Shown here piece after piece: positions 24,569 through 37,345 of a stretch of 64,000 bases of DNA; position 1 is the stretch's first letter; every line of letters starts with the position of its first letter. The position numbers and the translations under genes are program-made. The stretch spans positions 3,596,001 through 3,660,000 of the forward strand of contig JAHRBC010000002.1 of the NCBI GenBank assembly GCA_022702545.1. Direction: 5' to 3'. The notes under the pieces were generated by a model. That model worked only from the letters and a program-made list of their open reading frames with translations. It did not search any database and had not been told where the DNA came from. This DNA is from Phycomyces nitens. Its lineage: Eukaryota > Mucoromycota > Mucoromycetes > Mucorales > Phycomycetaceae.

Positions 24569-25287
24569 TAACAAATATCACCACCTAGAGACCAAGACTC
24601 GATTCGCTCTATAATCTGTTCTTGATAGTCTTTGTACCGTACCATTTCTGTAGACCAATATATATATATAAAAAGATATTCTTTCAAAAGACCAGTTTTC
24701 AATCAATCTTTAAACCATCTTGTCATTAAGTTCTTTTTTTTCAAGTCGGAAAACCATGATGGACCCACTGTTTCCTTGAGCCTTTAGAGAGAGAGGCAAT
24801 CGGTATTATATGCCTTTTGGTTGGTATCAGACATTGCCACATATGTTTCTCTTGTGAGCCGAAGAATAGAATTCATCACTCCAAATAATCTTTCTTTATC
24901 TCATTAAGCATATGGTGCCTATCTCTGGGTGTGTAAGGGTGGCCCTACCAGAGATTACATTCTTTTTTTTTGACAGCTTCCTTTCCTTGCTTCCTTTCTT
25001 TTTCAATAAATTCAAATAACTGTTGTTCTCTGTACATTTTCCGCTCTATAAAATCCAACCATAATTTCTTTACCATCTGAAATCTTCCTATAGTCCCCAC
25101 GAGAGCTATCGTTTCGTACTGTTTGGATTATATTAGAGTTGTTTATTGAATTTTTAAAGATTGTGAGGAATGCAAAAAGCAAGGGTTTAATGAGAATATG
25201 AACATGGCTAAATTTGACCAATCTTTGTTTTTTGGTCGGACCCTGTGAGAGATAACTAAACAGATTTCTCTTTTTTTGTTTTTCGGC
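24569..25287. other. Convergent intergenic region, NELF-B / RPB10
   Basis: AT-rich, with pyrimidine runs near 24965-25010. Only short, unconvincing ORFs were seen. Confidence 0.5.
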
Positions 25288-25649
25288 TTAATGGCGAAGA
25301 CGTGCTTCTCTGCTACGCTCCAAAGCTATAAATGACATGTTAGTAAAACGAATGTTGTGAGCCAAGGGAATCCCTTACGATTATAATGGAGGAGCTTCTC
25401 AATCAAATCTACATGGGTGAGCACCATACGTCTGCAGCAGTAACGCTTCAAACCAAGAGCATCCAATGCCTCTCTATATTATACATTTATAAAAAAAGAT
25501 CAAAATGCATCCGAGGTTTTTATTGACCATTGTGAATTCAAAAATAAATCTCACCCTTCAGTGTATTCAGACTGGAGAAGTGACAGGTAGTTATCCCACT
25601 TGTTACCAATGACCTTGCCACAGGAGAAACAGCGAACGGGAATGATCAT
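25288..25649 (-). CDS. RPB10: RNA polymerases I/II/III common subunit RPABC5 (Rpb10)
   Basis: Three exons, about 25649-25556, 25475-25380 and 25326-25288. The protein reads [20 protein letters not shown], then [40 protein letters not shown] and [15 protein letters not shown]. The atypical zinc site CFSCGK plus RYCCRR and the invariant HVDLIEK are unmistakable. At about 75 residues it is slightly longer than yeast Rpb10 because of a basic tail. The ATG at 25649 is chosen because family members begin exactly with MIIPVRCF. It is an essential core subunit of all three nuclear polymerases. Its stop faces the NELF-B gene. Confidence 0.95.
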
Positions 25650-25997
25650 ATTGGTGTGGAGGAATGTGTTTGATAACCTTTGAGGATCAATACACGCACC
25701 TCGTTCACGCACCGCGAACTTTGAATGACAGTCACGATGGCTTGTGACCACCAAGACTCTCTCTCGGAACAATAAAATGCCGACAAGACAAGCTGTCAGT
25801 GCAGATATTTAAAAAATGATGGGTCAAAATATTTTGTAATATATAACATTTTGTAGCCTTTTCTTTCTTTCTTTCTATTAGATATCTATATTCTATAACG
25901 TCTGGTTTGAGGGGGGTTGTTTTCTTTCTCTCTAGAAAATATATTTTATTTGCCAAGAATCTCCTTTTATCCACTTTTATTTACCTTGATATTTTTT
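25650..25997. other. Short intergenic region, ArgRS 3' end / RPB10 promoter
   Basis: 348 bp between the ArgRS stop and the RPB10 start (both on the minus strand). It contains T/C-rich runs and no gene. Confidence 0.5.
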
Positions 25998-28098
25998 TTA
26001 CATGCGCTCCAAGGGTTCTATTCCAACTAATCGAAGACCATTACCCAGAGTTGTCTTTGCTGCCCAGAACAACAGCATTCTTGCTTCTGCCAATGGAAGA
26101 TCCATGCCCTTTACCCTGAGTGTGTAATTGGCCTGGCTGATAAGGTGGGCAAGCTTAAAGAGATATGATACCAGTGTAGATGGCTCGAGATTATCAAACG
26201 AATTCTGGACCACACCAGGGAAATGGGATATCATCTGTGCCAGCTCAAAGGTCTCCTTTTCTCTTAGCAGCCCAAAGTTGCAATCGTCGGTTATTCGTAC
26301 AGAGCACTTTCGCTCGATACTTTTGGGCAGATCAGTCAATGTTTGCCGTTCAAGAAACTGCTCTTACTTACCCACATACACGCGCATGGGTGTACTGAAG
26401 AAATACGCCCGTATCTCCTCGTGCGTCAATCATACGATCCCACGAGAACCCATAGTTTTTGATCCTTCGTCCTGACATATCCTGTGCAATGACTGCAGAG
26501 GTTCCCAGTCGATCAGCGATATATTCTGCTGCTCTCTCTCCTTCATACACTACATCATCAGTCTGGACTCCTCTCTTGAGGATATCCGCATACTTATCCT
26601 TGTTGTCTTCCTCTTGCATAATGGACAGCATCTTGTTTTGAGCTGTGTCGAGAATGTCCTGCAAAAATACTGCGGTTCCCTGGCGAGTCGACATGCCATT
26701 TATACGCCCAAAACCAACATGGTACAGCTCAGGCAGTTTGTCTCCCCAGATCAACCGACTGATAGCAAACACTTGCTTTAGATAACGCTCTTGCTCAGTC
26801 CCAACCACATAGAATGCCTTGGTACATGGATAGGTCTCCATCCGCAGTAGCACGCTCGCCAGATCGCGAGTGAGGTAAAGACTTGTGCCGTCTGATCTCT
26901 TGACAATAGGCTGTCCCAGTTTGTACTCTTCAAGATCAATAACCCATGCACCATCCTCTAGTTTTATGACAAGGTTCTTTTGTTCCAATAGTTGGTAGAT
27001 CCTTGTAATATATGGCTCGGTCTTTGACTCTCCTGAATAGTCATCAAAACTGATACCAAGGCGCTTGTATACCGGCAAGTACATTTCGATGCTCAGTTCT
27101 CTGAACCGCTTCCATTGCTCAAGAACCTCTTTGTCTCCTGTTTTTATATTTATATTTATATATACACACATATACATTTATATATATATATATATTAGAA
27201 TCTGTGCCTTTTACACCCAACATACCATCTTCCATGCGCTTGAAATACTGGCTGGCCTGTTGATCTATCTCGGGTGTAGTCTTCATATCTTCGTTGATTC
27301 GAACATAGACATTGTAAAGATGCTTGATAGCATCCTTTTCCAATTCATCTTCATTACCATACTTTTCAAATCCAACAGCCAACAAACCTAAGAGGGTATA
27401 TGAGTATCCTCTAAACTGAAACATTGGATATCTACATACCATATTGCTTTCCCCAATCACCAAGGTAGTTTATTCCAATCACTGTGTATCCCATGGCCTC
27501 ATGAATCCTCCTTAGATAGTTTCCCAGAATCGTGCTTCTAAGATGTCCAGCATGAAACGGCTTTGCGATATTGGGAGAACTATAATCAACCAAAACTGTG
27601 CCTGTATTTGATAGTGACCATCCATAGCGAGTCTTTTCTTTAAAGACCTGGAGGAGAGTATACTTTATGTATTCAATTGGCTGGACCTCAAAGTTCAAAA
27701 ACACACCCACAGGCGTTGCTCTTTCTATCATGGAGTCAGGCTTGAACTGCAAATTGACGTGCAGTATTATCCAAGCACCTTGTTTTTTGAGTTTATGGTA
27801 GGCAGAATACAGTAGTATGAATTACCTTTTTAGCAAGCTCTTTACACCATTGAGATGGATGGGGATTATTGGAATCCTCATCGGGATTCGTCAATTGTGC
27901 CAATAGTTTTGGTAATGGCAAGGCAAATTGGCCATAGGCTGTACTTTTTGGTGTCTCGATGAGCTGCAATAGTTGGGATTCTGTATAGCGCGTCACTATC
28001 TTTGAGAGCTGGCTAGCAACGGCATGTTTAAAAAGTGACTTTGTGTCTTGGATCGTGTGCAAATCAGGGATCCTCTGTTCTTTCTTTTGCTTCTTCAT
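25998..28098 (-). CDS. Arginyl-tRNA synthetase
   Basis: Class Ia synthetase of about 600 residues. Exon 1 starts [20 protein letters not shown]. The catalytic part carries the HIGH-type motif in [20 protein letters not shown] and [12 protein letters not shown]. Downstream blocks are [51 protein letters not shown] (KMSKS-region equivalent) and [18 protein letters not shown]. The last join removes a ~54 nt intron near 26320-26372. The anticodon-binding tail ends [10 protein letters not shown]. It charges tRNA-Arg. An in-frame upstream ATG at 28191 would add 31 mostly Leu/Ile/Phe residues from a purine-rich leader; I consider that untranslated. Whether this copy serves cytosol, mitochondria or both cannot be read directly. 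Five or six introns; the one at about 27140-27230 is TA-rich. Confidence 0.93.
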
Positions 28099-30107
28099 AA
28101 TATCAAAAAGAAGAAGAAGAATAATAATAAGAAGAAAAAATGATAAAAGGAGCAGGAAATAGAGGTGTGACCAAGCTTTTCTGTTTGGCACTCAGCAAAG
28201 AAAGATATATATGGTCTTTGGCCTGGATTCAGAGGGATTGATATAAAGAAGTATGTTGGAGGTTTTCTTTTTCTTCAATTACTTATAGGCTAATTGACAC
28301 AACAGTAATTATGACTGATTTATCATTTGATGAGCAAGTAACATTTGCTGCGGATCAACCAGGCATATTTTATTTTATTTTAAAAAAAAGTTTAATATGA
28401 GCCTATTGATTTCTACAAGCCTATTAATGGGTTAAAGGGCTTGAAGGATATCCTTGAACATTTGGCATCTTTGTCCTTGGATCTTTTTTGTATATCCTCT
28501 ACTACTTTAAAGACATTTCTTTTTAAAAAATAGGGTTGCAAGTGTTGATTATATACGGTATTAATGCAAAGATATTACAGTCACAGTCCTGCAATTATTA
28601 TCAATTAATTTTTTTTTAAATATAAAAAAAAGTTGGCTTTATCATATCATGATGGCCAATAGAGCCAAGCATTTTTTTTGTTTTACCTGTATATATATAT
28701 ACATTGCACATATATATAAAATTCAGCCCAGAGATATATATGCCTATGATGATACTGACAATAGAGTTTAATAATTATATATATATATATATCAAATATA
28801 AATTATCAGGGGGAATGTTGGCGTTTGTAAATAAATTATGTTTTAAAAGAACAGGTTAAAAACTCTCTCTTTTCTTTTAGAATGGGCATTCATGGCCAGC
28901 TGCAAGCTTTAATATAAAAAATAATCCTTTATTTTTGGATTTTGTATGCAAATTTAAACTTCTTGCCGTTGTGCGACTCTTTTTCTTTTTTCTTGCTCAT
29001 CCTCCAAAGGGAAAAGGAATTCCCTAGAAATAATAATGATAATAATAATAATATTGTTGTTGTTGTTGTTGTTGTTGTTGTATTGATCTATAAACAGCTT
29101 ATAATCATTATTATAACAAAATTAGAGTCTGTTTTCTAAAATACTGATGCATTTCTATATATCTTGGGAGGGGAGGGGGGGCGTTCTCCTGATATGTAAC
29201 AGACCAAAGTTATGCATTACATGCCCTTTTTTTGCATTTGCCAATATTCAATATAGGGCCTGATGATTGATGGTTAAAGAGGTGTTTAAAGGAACCTTAT
29301 AAAAAGTTGTACCATGACAAGCCCCAGTTTATGCTCGGTCCGAAAGAGACCATTTCAACAATGGAGTATAGAAATGAAAGCTTATCTGGCCATAACTCTT
29401 AATAGAACTGTGTATTACAAGCCCTTATATTTTTATGAAATAATTAATAAATAGAATGTTTATAGAACACACCAAGATAAATGTCTTGGTTTATCAGTGT
29501 TTATTGGTTTTAATGTTATATATATTTAAAAATACTATTGCATAGACAAACAATTCATTATACTGATTTCATCCATCATAAACACGTTTTAGGAGTCTCT
29601 GCTAAATAAGAGATAGAGAGGGGGTGGTAGTGGTGGTCTATTGAGATAAAGTACAATATAAACACTTCTGTGCTAGACCGTTTGATGATGACATCAATAA
29701 TTCAGCCATCATATGTGTGTGTGTGTGTGAATAGTTAAGCATAGAATCCAATCTGTCCTACTTTTTTCTTATTTTCTTTCTTTCTTTCTCTATTGTATTT
29801 TCCAAGCCAAATTATCATCTGGTATTACAAGGTACGTAACCACCAGGTACTTTGTCCATCATAAACTCATCTTCCTATCGCCCTGTTTTCTAGCTGATCA
29901 AGTCTATCCTTAAAGTAATGATTGTGTGAACCATGGTCTTGCTCTTGTTGCTAACACGAATAACATTTCCCTTTTATTTACTTTTTTTCAAGATTTATAA
30001 GAATGGAAAAAAGTCGGTGATATTCCCCTTGCTCAAAGAACCACAGAAATGCCGAGATACTAATCGCAGCATCAATAAATAAATAAATAGATCACGCAAA
30101 AATCGAT
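28099..30107. other. Divergent intergenic region, no gene recognised
   Basis: 2 kb between ArgRS (-) and the coiled-coil gene (+). It contains TA tracts (28685-28800), an (AAT)n to (TTG)n transition at 29026-29080, a (GT)n tract at 29711-29728 and a CTTT repeat near 29772-29792. No coding signal was seen. Confidence 0.5.
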
Positions 30108-32825
30108 ATGTGGACCTCGCTCGGGACGTACTTTTCAGGGTTCTCTTCTACGAACCAGACCAAGTTTGTCGAAATCATGGGCAAGGTCCCCAAGTCTGTG
30201 TATACAAAAAAAGAAGTGGAGACACTCATTGTGTCCTGCACAAATCTCGAAACCCAAAACTCTCTTCTCAAGGAGGAAAATACGAGATTGCGAGAAAACA
30301 TTGGTTCTCTAGAGGCCGCTATTAAGAATAGTAGCGATCAAGCAAACGTTATTGCCCGATCACAGCAAAAGACAATTGACGACCTCAAAAAGTCTCATGT
30401 TGCGGATGAAGAACGAATTAACAAGTACAAGGTAAGTGGACTTTTGTTTTTGAGTGACATGCTTAACACGGAATAATAATAATAATAATAATTTTAGATT
30501 ATGGAAAACAAACATATCAATCTCTTGAACGAGTTTTCTTCTGTAAAATACGAATATACTTGTATGAAACCTGAACTTGCTAAACACAAGGTATGATGGC
30601 TCATTGTTCTCTGATCCATTAATCATATGTATATATATATGCAATAAACAGGACCTTCAAGACCGATACAAGCGGCTGTCTGAGCAGATGAATGAGGCGA
30701 CTGGTAAACTCGATGCATTATCAGTAAGGATGATTATAAAAGCGATATATTATAATCACTATATACAGATATTGAAAATTGATAAAACAGGGAATCCAAG
30801 GTCGATACAATATAGCATCGAGACAGCTGGCTGTTACAAACAACCAACTTGAACAATCAAAGGTATATATATAGTGTAGATCCTTTCGACAGGATCCGAG
30901 TGGTAAACTCATTTTGACATATGTCTATACTAGAAAAACGAAAGTGAATTGAATGAGATGGTGCGAAAGATGTCGATCGAACAACCTTATCTCTACAATC
31001 CCAAGGTACTATCTTTGTATGTTTGGAGAGGAGGATCAAGACCACTAATACAATTTAACAGGTCTTGAAAGATATAGTGATCTCCATTTCAAACCAATTG
31101 AACGTCGAAAGAAGAAATTTAACCACCCAGCAGGTAATCTAAAGCATTTTATGGTTTGTGTTTGTAGCCGCCAGTTTTGCTGATTGAATATGCCAGAATT
31201 CTTCGCGTATGACATACACCTTTTTTCCACAGATGGAGGCAAGATACAATTTATTTTATTTTATTTTTTAATAGGAATTTGTTAGATTTGGTACTTACCT
31301 ATTAGACTCGTGCTATAATATAGACAGGAATACAAGAAAAGATTCAACATCTGGAGAAACAACGGGTCATTGCGACAGATAACTTGAATCAAATAGAGGT
31401 AAAGCCATTTGGGTGCCTTTGTCCCAGTCGTACCAGTCGTACCAGTCGTACCAACTCTTTTTTTTATGAAAAAAAAAACAGAAACTCGAAGGCAAGATTA
31501 AGAGCATTGTGGGCCTAGTTTCTGCTCAGGGATATACACCCTCTACAAAAAATGTATGGTACCCAATCATACTAGAGTAAATATTAACCCTCAGCCTCAA
31601 GGATATCAAAGACAAGGTTACAGACCTCTTAAACCAGCTAACCCTGGCCAGCAATAATCTCGGTAAAAAAGAGGTATATTAAATGTATATGTATATGCAT
31701 ATATTACATCCCATCAGCTATTCTGATTACAGAATGTAGGAGCTGCAAGAAGAAGCCATTACTCTCCGAGAAAAATTGGCTTTCAAGGAGACCGAGCTTT
31801 TCAAGGCCAAGAATGCCTGTAAAAAGCATACGAAGCAATACGAGGCAGATATAAAAGATAATACTCTAAAGGCAGATTATTTTCAACAGAGGTTGGAGCA
31901 GGTAGAAAGTGAAAATACAAAGAAAAAGGTAAGCTATAGAGATCATTATTCGCTCTTATAAAAACACCAAATGTACATTGTTTTCTGATGATCTTTACCA
32001 AAAAAACAAAAAACAAAAAACAAAACAAAAAAGCTGAGAGAGATCTTGAGAAAAATCTCTGAGCAGTGCTATACTCTAAAGAAGTTTTTGAATCCAAAAG
32101 AAAGCGAAGTCAGTTCATTCTTCTTTAAACATTTCGGAACCAGTCTCCCTGGATTGGATACCTTGTGCACCAAGCCAGACGGAAGTCGTGGATTCAGTTC
32201 TGGGGTTATCCACCTGCTCGTAGAGAAGATCATTATAAACAACATTTTACGAGATATTTGCCATATACCTACCTACTTTGGATTGTCGCCCGATGCACAA
32301 TATCCCAAACTTTCAGACTATACACCTGAAAAGCAAACCCCGGAATTCTCGTGTCAGTTCAGAAAGAACTTTGATTCTGTTCTTAAAGACCAAAAAGTCC
32401 TAGTTGGGTTGAGGAAGAGAAGAGAAATGGTCACCAATACCCTCGTCAAACTTTTACATGAATTGTTTCCTGGAATGAACCCTTATACTACGCGCAAGAA
32501 GATCATGGAGATTGTTGAAGCTGCTGCCGATTTGAGTCTAGCTATCCATACACAGGACTTGTCAGTCCATATCATAAAACTGAAAGAGGGCAAAGATCAA
32601 CTGCGAAAGGACACAAAAACACAATTAGGATCAACCCCTGGGGCAAAACTGATTCAGATTGTCGTATGCCCACCTTTTCTTGGGAATGAAGATCAAGAGA
32701 GTGAGCACGTTCTGTTGGAAGGAAAGGTGATATGTTTCGATATCCAGCAAAGGCCCAGTAGACGTAGAGATGAGAATGCTGGTGAGAGTGATTCTGAACC
32801 GATTGAGGAAAGGATGTACATGTAA
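30108..32825 (+). CDS. Coiled-coil protein with 24-residue exon modules and a conserved-looking C-terminal domain; family not recognised
   Basis: Twelve or so exons. Exon 1 (30108-30431) begins MWTSLGTYFSGFSSTNQTKF and encodes a long coiled coil (VETLIVSCTNLETQNSLLKE). A run of very small phase-0 exons follows: 30652-30723, 30791-30862, 30934-31005, 31062-31133, 31324-31398 and 31482-31553 or 31558. Four of these are exactly 72 nt. The final large exon (from about 32034) carries a globular part: FFFKHFGTSLPGLDTLCTKP, GFSSGVIHLLVEKIIINNIL, EIVEAAADLSLAIHTQDLSV, KLIQIVVCPPFLGN and LLEGKVICFDIQ. I do not recognise the C-terminal domain; it may be a fungus-wide uncharacterised domain. No signal peptide or membrane span is visible. 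The exon after 31553 probably uses the second donor (31559) to stay in frame. Confidence 0.75.
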
Positions 32826-33258
32826 ATCCATTTTAACCCCTCCCCCTCTTTTAACACTTATGTTGGTAATTGACACGAGATTAAAGCTGTGTATGTTCAG
32901 CTCTTGTAGATACAATTCAAAAACTAAATAAATATGAAATTTCATTGACAAAGTAATAGGACGTTTATATTAAGATGGTATTGTGTGCATGTTTGAGGCT
33001 AGAGCACGATGCATGTACATACTACTTTATCATCCCTTTACGCACCCCACTTGGAATTTTAATTACATGTTGAATTAATGATGTATTAAGTGTAATGTAT
33101 TAAATGCCCAATATACTGTGTGTATATGTGTAGGATAATATGTATAAAAAAGTACAGAGTCATCCAACAGTCAATAAGCCGTAGAATGAAGAGCTTGGTT
33201 TATAAAAATAAAATAAAATTAGATTGTTCTCGGGGAGAACTGATGGAATGTAGGAAAT
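32826..33258. other. Convergent 3' region
   Basis: 433 bp between the stops of the coiled-coil gene and the fatty acid hydroxylase gene. No gene was seen. Confidence 0.5.
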
Positions 33259-34397
33259 CTAGACGGTATAGCGAAGTACGGTATTAAAGGCATAATCCCA
33301 GATCTTTGAAGTGATGCCGTAACCATCCTCGTAGTTCTTGTAGTGGTGTGCCATATGGTACTTTTTCATTTCTCTGAAATGGTACTTGTAGACCTTTGCA
33401 TGGTGGAGATAGTAATGGGTACAGTCATAGAGGACATAGCCAAACAAACCACCCGCAATTACTCCATACGCCATCATTGGAGGGAATAGGAAATGCCCGA
33501 GTCGGAAGAGAGGCAATGCAATCAAGCAGGCCAATGTAGGTGGCATAACGAGACGAAGTCTATAAACACAATATTAGAATTTGTTTGCTTAGTTGGTTAA
33601 ACATACCTGTCCATTGGTAAATAGTGATGGAATCCATGCAGAGTAAAGTGAAGCAAAAACGCAATTTGGTGGTCAGGAAGATAGTCGTCCAAGTGGAATA
33701 AGAATCGGTGCAAGAGGTACTCCAATAATGTCCAAATGCCAACACCCAGTCCAAACGATAATGCACTAAATACTGGCTGGCCAAATGCAAGGGAAAGAGA
33801 GAGATGATATGCAGCGACGGGTAGCCAGATGAGTGGAACTACATACCACACCGTCTTTGACAATGGCTCCAACAGTGGGTGCCCAAAGAAGATGGCAGCG
33901 TTTGGCATATAGCGAGGCTTATGAACCTGTTCGAGATAAAACTCCTTTGTGAATCTGGCTCTGTAAAGCTGAGGGATCAATGCCTTGCGAAGATCCAAAA
34001 AGTTGTTCTTTTTAATATCGGTCGCCATGTCTGTCTCGAGTGGTTTAAAGTCTTCTTTTACGTAAGTCTTGCTTTCAACTTCCTCTTCCAATAATTTCAT
34101 CCGTTGACGATGAAGAGCATCACGATCAATATCCTTGGAAGTTGGAGGATGGTCATCCAGACTTCCAATCATGTATTCATCCAAAATTTCATATGCAGCG
34201 TCCGAGTGAGCATGTTCGATAACATCTTTCATGATCGCCGTGATATCTTTTCCAGCATAATCCAATATCAGATCATCACCTCCAGGATGATCATTAACAA
34301 ATTCTGTGACATCATATACTTTGTTGTTGTGGATAACCCAGCAGGAATCCGCTGTGTTGTGTTTGGCGACCTGGGCGTGTGTGAACCGAGAGGTCAT
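33259..34397 (-). CDS. SCS7: Cytochrome b5-fused fatty acid 2-hydroxylase (Scs7/FA2H type)
   Basis: Two coding exons (34397-33607 and about 33558-33259), about 360 residues. The start [20 protein letters not shown] opens the cytochrome b5 domain with the HPGG haem motif ([17 protein letters not shown]). The hydroxylase domain has two pairs of membrane spans and the di-iron histidine clusters: [40 protein letters not shown] and [10 protein letters not shown]. The reaction is 2-hydroxylation of the very-long-chain fatty acid of ceramide in the ER. The longer in-frame start at 34433 reads through what looks like a 5'-UTR intron acceptor (ATTTAG), so the ATG at 34397 is preferred. The C-terminus RYTV lacks an obvious KKXX signal. 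Confidence 0.93.
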
Positions 34398-35277
34398 TTC
34401 AGAGAATTGATATCTAAATGTTAGATATGTCAATGTAAAGAAGAAGAGACAAATTAAAAAAAAAGCCCAGCTTTACAAAGCTAGCTTTAAATGAAGTCTA
34501 AAACAAGGTATGAGTTTGTTTCGGTACAATATATAACCGTATTGACGGCTGGCATTCGAGGAGAACGAAAAAGGTTTTACTTATGCAGTCACGAATATGT
34601 TGTATGCGTGAATTCTTAAATACTTCTTGTTAATACCATGCTTTCTATTCTCTATTTTGGCTGTATGTGGGTACCATGCTGAATAACCTCCTCAGAATTT
34701 AATAGGAAAATTTACAAGAATGTGGTTTTGGGTGATCGAGTTGTTTTTGGCCCTGAGACAAAAGCTTTGTATATAAAGACGCCTCTTTAATAAATCTAAA
34801 CACAAAACCAATAGTATATATAGTGTCTATAAGAAGCAGCACATTAAAAGCGATGGATTTGCGATAGTATCATGGGTTTTTAACACAGCGTTTTTGTTGT
34901 TGTTTTTTTACTTGAGATGGAGACAACTTGAGATTTTTTCAGCCAAAATCATATTATCAATTGTTCTTGAAGAAACAAGGCAAAAATTATGTAAATATTT
35001 TAAAAGGTCTCAAGTCTCTCTTTCTGGGTTATACATGCATCAAGGTATATTGTATCAATTGGCGGATCTAAAGAAGTGTGTCTAATTTGATGTGATCTTT
35101 ACATCCTGATATAATATTAATAAAATGAAAAAAATGTAAATAGGAGATTCAAGGGATCATATCCAACAAGTATTTCTAGTCCAAGACGAGGGAAGTCGAA
35201 ATATAACAGACAAATTGAATATTTAAGAATGATCTCTGTCTATGTCTAAGTCTAAGTCTATGTCTCTGTCTTTCCAC
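34398..35277. other. Intergenic, FA2H promoter and PalI-like 3' end
   Basis: 880 bp with short poly-A runs and a (GTCTAA)n-like repeat at about 35235-35272. No gene was seen. Confidence 0.5.
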
Positions 35278-36597
35278 TCAAGATCGAGCCTGTCGACTGT
35301 TGACAGGAGTCGTGGCAGTATTTGGATTATCTGAGGCGAGCGGGTCAATTGTATGATAAGACATGATCGAGTCGTTGTTAATTGTGGTAGCAATTGGATT
35401 AGCTGCTGTTGTGGTACGATTGGTTGGTCGATTGTTTGCTACAGGAACTGCTCTGGGTTCAGCGCGAGCTTGGCTGGATCGTTCCCTGGAACTACTGTCT
35501 GAGCTGCCTGTGCAGTCACCTCCAAGACAGTTTATAAGTCGTTCATGAGAAGATGGACGATATTCCGACGGACGGGCTGGGGCTGGGGCTGGGGGTTGGG
35601 TCCTAACTGGAGGTTGAACGGTGACATTTGGACTGGAAGGTTCAGAGTCACTATCTAGGTACATGCCAAAACTCTTGGCAACGGCTCTCTTGAATCGATT
35701 TATAAGATTAGAGGGAGGAGGTCTCTGATTTCTTGTTGTTTGGGTTGGTGGTCTAGCCGTACCACCATTCGCGCTATTATTCGGAGAAACAGGCAGACTG
35801 ACTTGTGTCTCGAGATTTCTCTCGACAATGAGCATGTCTTTGTTTGCAAAAGAACTTGCAAGACAAGCAAGCACTCCAATAAATAGACATAGAACCGAGG
35901 CAACCGTAATCCAAATAGTGGGACCATAACTACCATGTATATTGATATTCTGTAATCTGGCTCGAGCCTCAATTCTTACAGCAAAAACAAGCCCACAGAT
36001 TAAGCCAGAGAGGGAGATGTTGAATGCTGATAGAGAAAACAATGGAGCCAGGAATGTTCTTCGATAGTAGTCAAACAAAAGAGTATTGAAAACAGAGATG
36101 ATTGAAAGAGCAAACCCAATGAAGTATAGACAAAGAGCAGAGGTGCCCAAGGTGGGGTCTGATGTCAGAAAGGTAGGCATTATGCCAATAATCATATCAT
36201 GTTCTACAAAGCAAACAATTTTTTTGGTTTTGTTGGGTTGTAGAATACTATATATAGGTGTATAGGTTCACACGTTCATATCTACAGGTGTGTGTGTGTG
36301 TGTATTTACCCAAAAGTGTGTCCAGCGAAGAACTGCACTGTGTTACTCTGGACTTTGTTCCGATACAATATTGCCTGGTGAAAACAAATAAGTCAAGTGA
36401 ATTAAAAAAAAAAAGAATAAAGTATGAATGGCTTACCATAGTCCAAACTGGACAAAATTCCCGTCATTTGAATATCTCTTTACATAAACAGATTCTACCA
36501 AGTTCTTGTCGTTAAATGTACCAAATATAACAATACATTGCAAGATAGCTCCGATAATAAGCGTAACCCTAGAAACATATTCCAGACGTGAATCCAT
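35278..36597 (-). CDS. SUR7/PalI (Rim9)-family claudin-like membrane protein
   Basis: Three exons: 36597 to about 36437, a small exon of about 66 nt near 36376-36311, and about 36205-35278. TM1 is VTLIIGAILQCIVIFGTF. The exon 1/2 junction restores FGLWQYCIG, matching the claudin-like GLWxxC motif of the SUR7/PalI family. Three more hydrophobic spans follow: ALCLYFIGFALSIISVFNTL, LFSLSAFNISLSGLICGLVF and IWITVASVLCLFIGVLACLA. The last ~170 residues are a low-complexity tail rich in P, S, T, N and R. Members act at the plasma membrane in ambient-pH sensing (PalI/Rim9) or eisosome organisation (Sur7); the sequence does not settle which. The start MDSRLEYVSRVT at 36597 is preferred over an in-frame ATG 30 nt upstream. 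Confidence 0.75.
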
Positions 36598-37220
36598 GGT
36601 GATTACTGATGGAGAAAGATGAATCAAAACACGAATGGTTTATATAGAATCTCCTTGCTGATTCCTTTGGATATTCTGTGTAGTATGTGCTTCAAGAATA
36701 GATATTACTAGACAATGTACTATTGCTTGGTGTTGTTTTATCTCTAGGCATAAATACAAAGAGGTCCAGAGACAATGTATATCTTTATTCAGATACATAT
36801 GCACTAGAAAAAATAATAATAGAGACTACTTGAAATAATAATAATAAAACACACACACACACCCCAACAGTCAATGTCAAATGGTGTTTTGGGCTTTCTT
36901 AACCAAGAACACCAATTTCTCTATTCAAGAAGAGTTTTGGGAATTAGGTTTTGAAACCGCGGGTGCATGTGTTCGCATATTACGGTGGAATTACCCTTTT
37001 GTAATGTACTCGGTACCCCTTTTCAAGCCATGAAACCCGTAGACGTGCTGTACTGTGATTTGAAAATGGCAATACTATAGATGTTGTTGCGAGTTAGAGT
37101 TGGTATGAAACCATATCTGACCCTCAGGTTCTATTGTTTCAACCGAGATTCTGTTCATTTGACAAATTCAGACAATGTACCAAGATTGTGTTGTTTGATA
37201 GTCTAGACACTGATAATGGG
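36598..37220. other. Intergenic, no gene recognised
   Basis: Contains (AAT)n and (CA)n tracts at about 36832-36862. No coding signal was seen. Confidence 0.45.
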
Positions 37221-37345
37221 ACTTTGGCCCATGTTTGGAATGTGGTCAGAAACATAGCGAATGTTCCCTATACCCAGAAAACTTTGATCCAGGATGCCGG
37301 GTGAAAAATCAGATCGTCCATTGTGCCAAAGTAAATCTAGAGAAT
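37221..37345 (+). pseudogene. Possible zinc-knuckle (gag-like) relic
   Basis: One frame reads CLECGQKHSECSLYPENFDP and then GCRVKNQIVHCAKVNLEN before a TGA. The C-x2-C-x3-H-x2-C cluster resembles a shortened CCHC zinc knuckle as found in retroelement gag-like proteins. There is no flanking reverse transcriptase or long open frame, so this would be a fragment at best. Confidence 0.25.

Noticed and set aside
28099..28191. Upstream in-frame ATG of ArgRS giving a hydrophobic N-terminus
   Set aside because: The added Leu/Ile/Phe residues derive from a simple purine tract (pyrimidine on the other strand). The downstream MKKQKKEQ start is more natural. Not excluded without transcript data.
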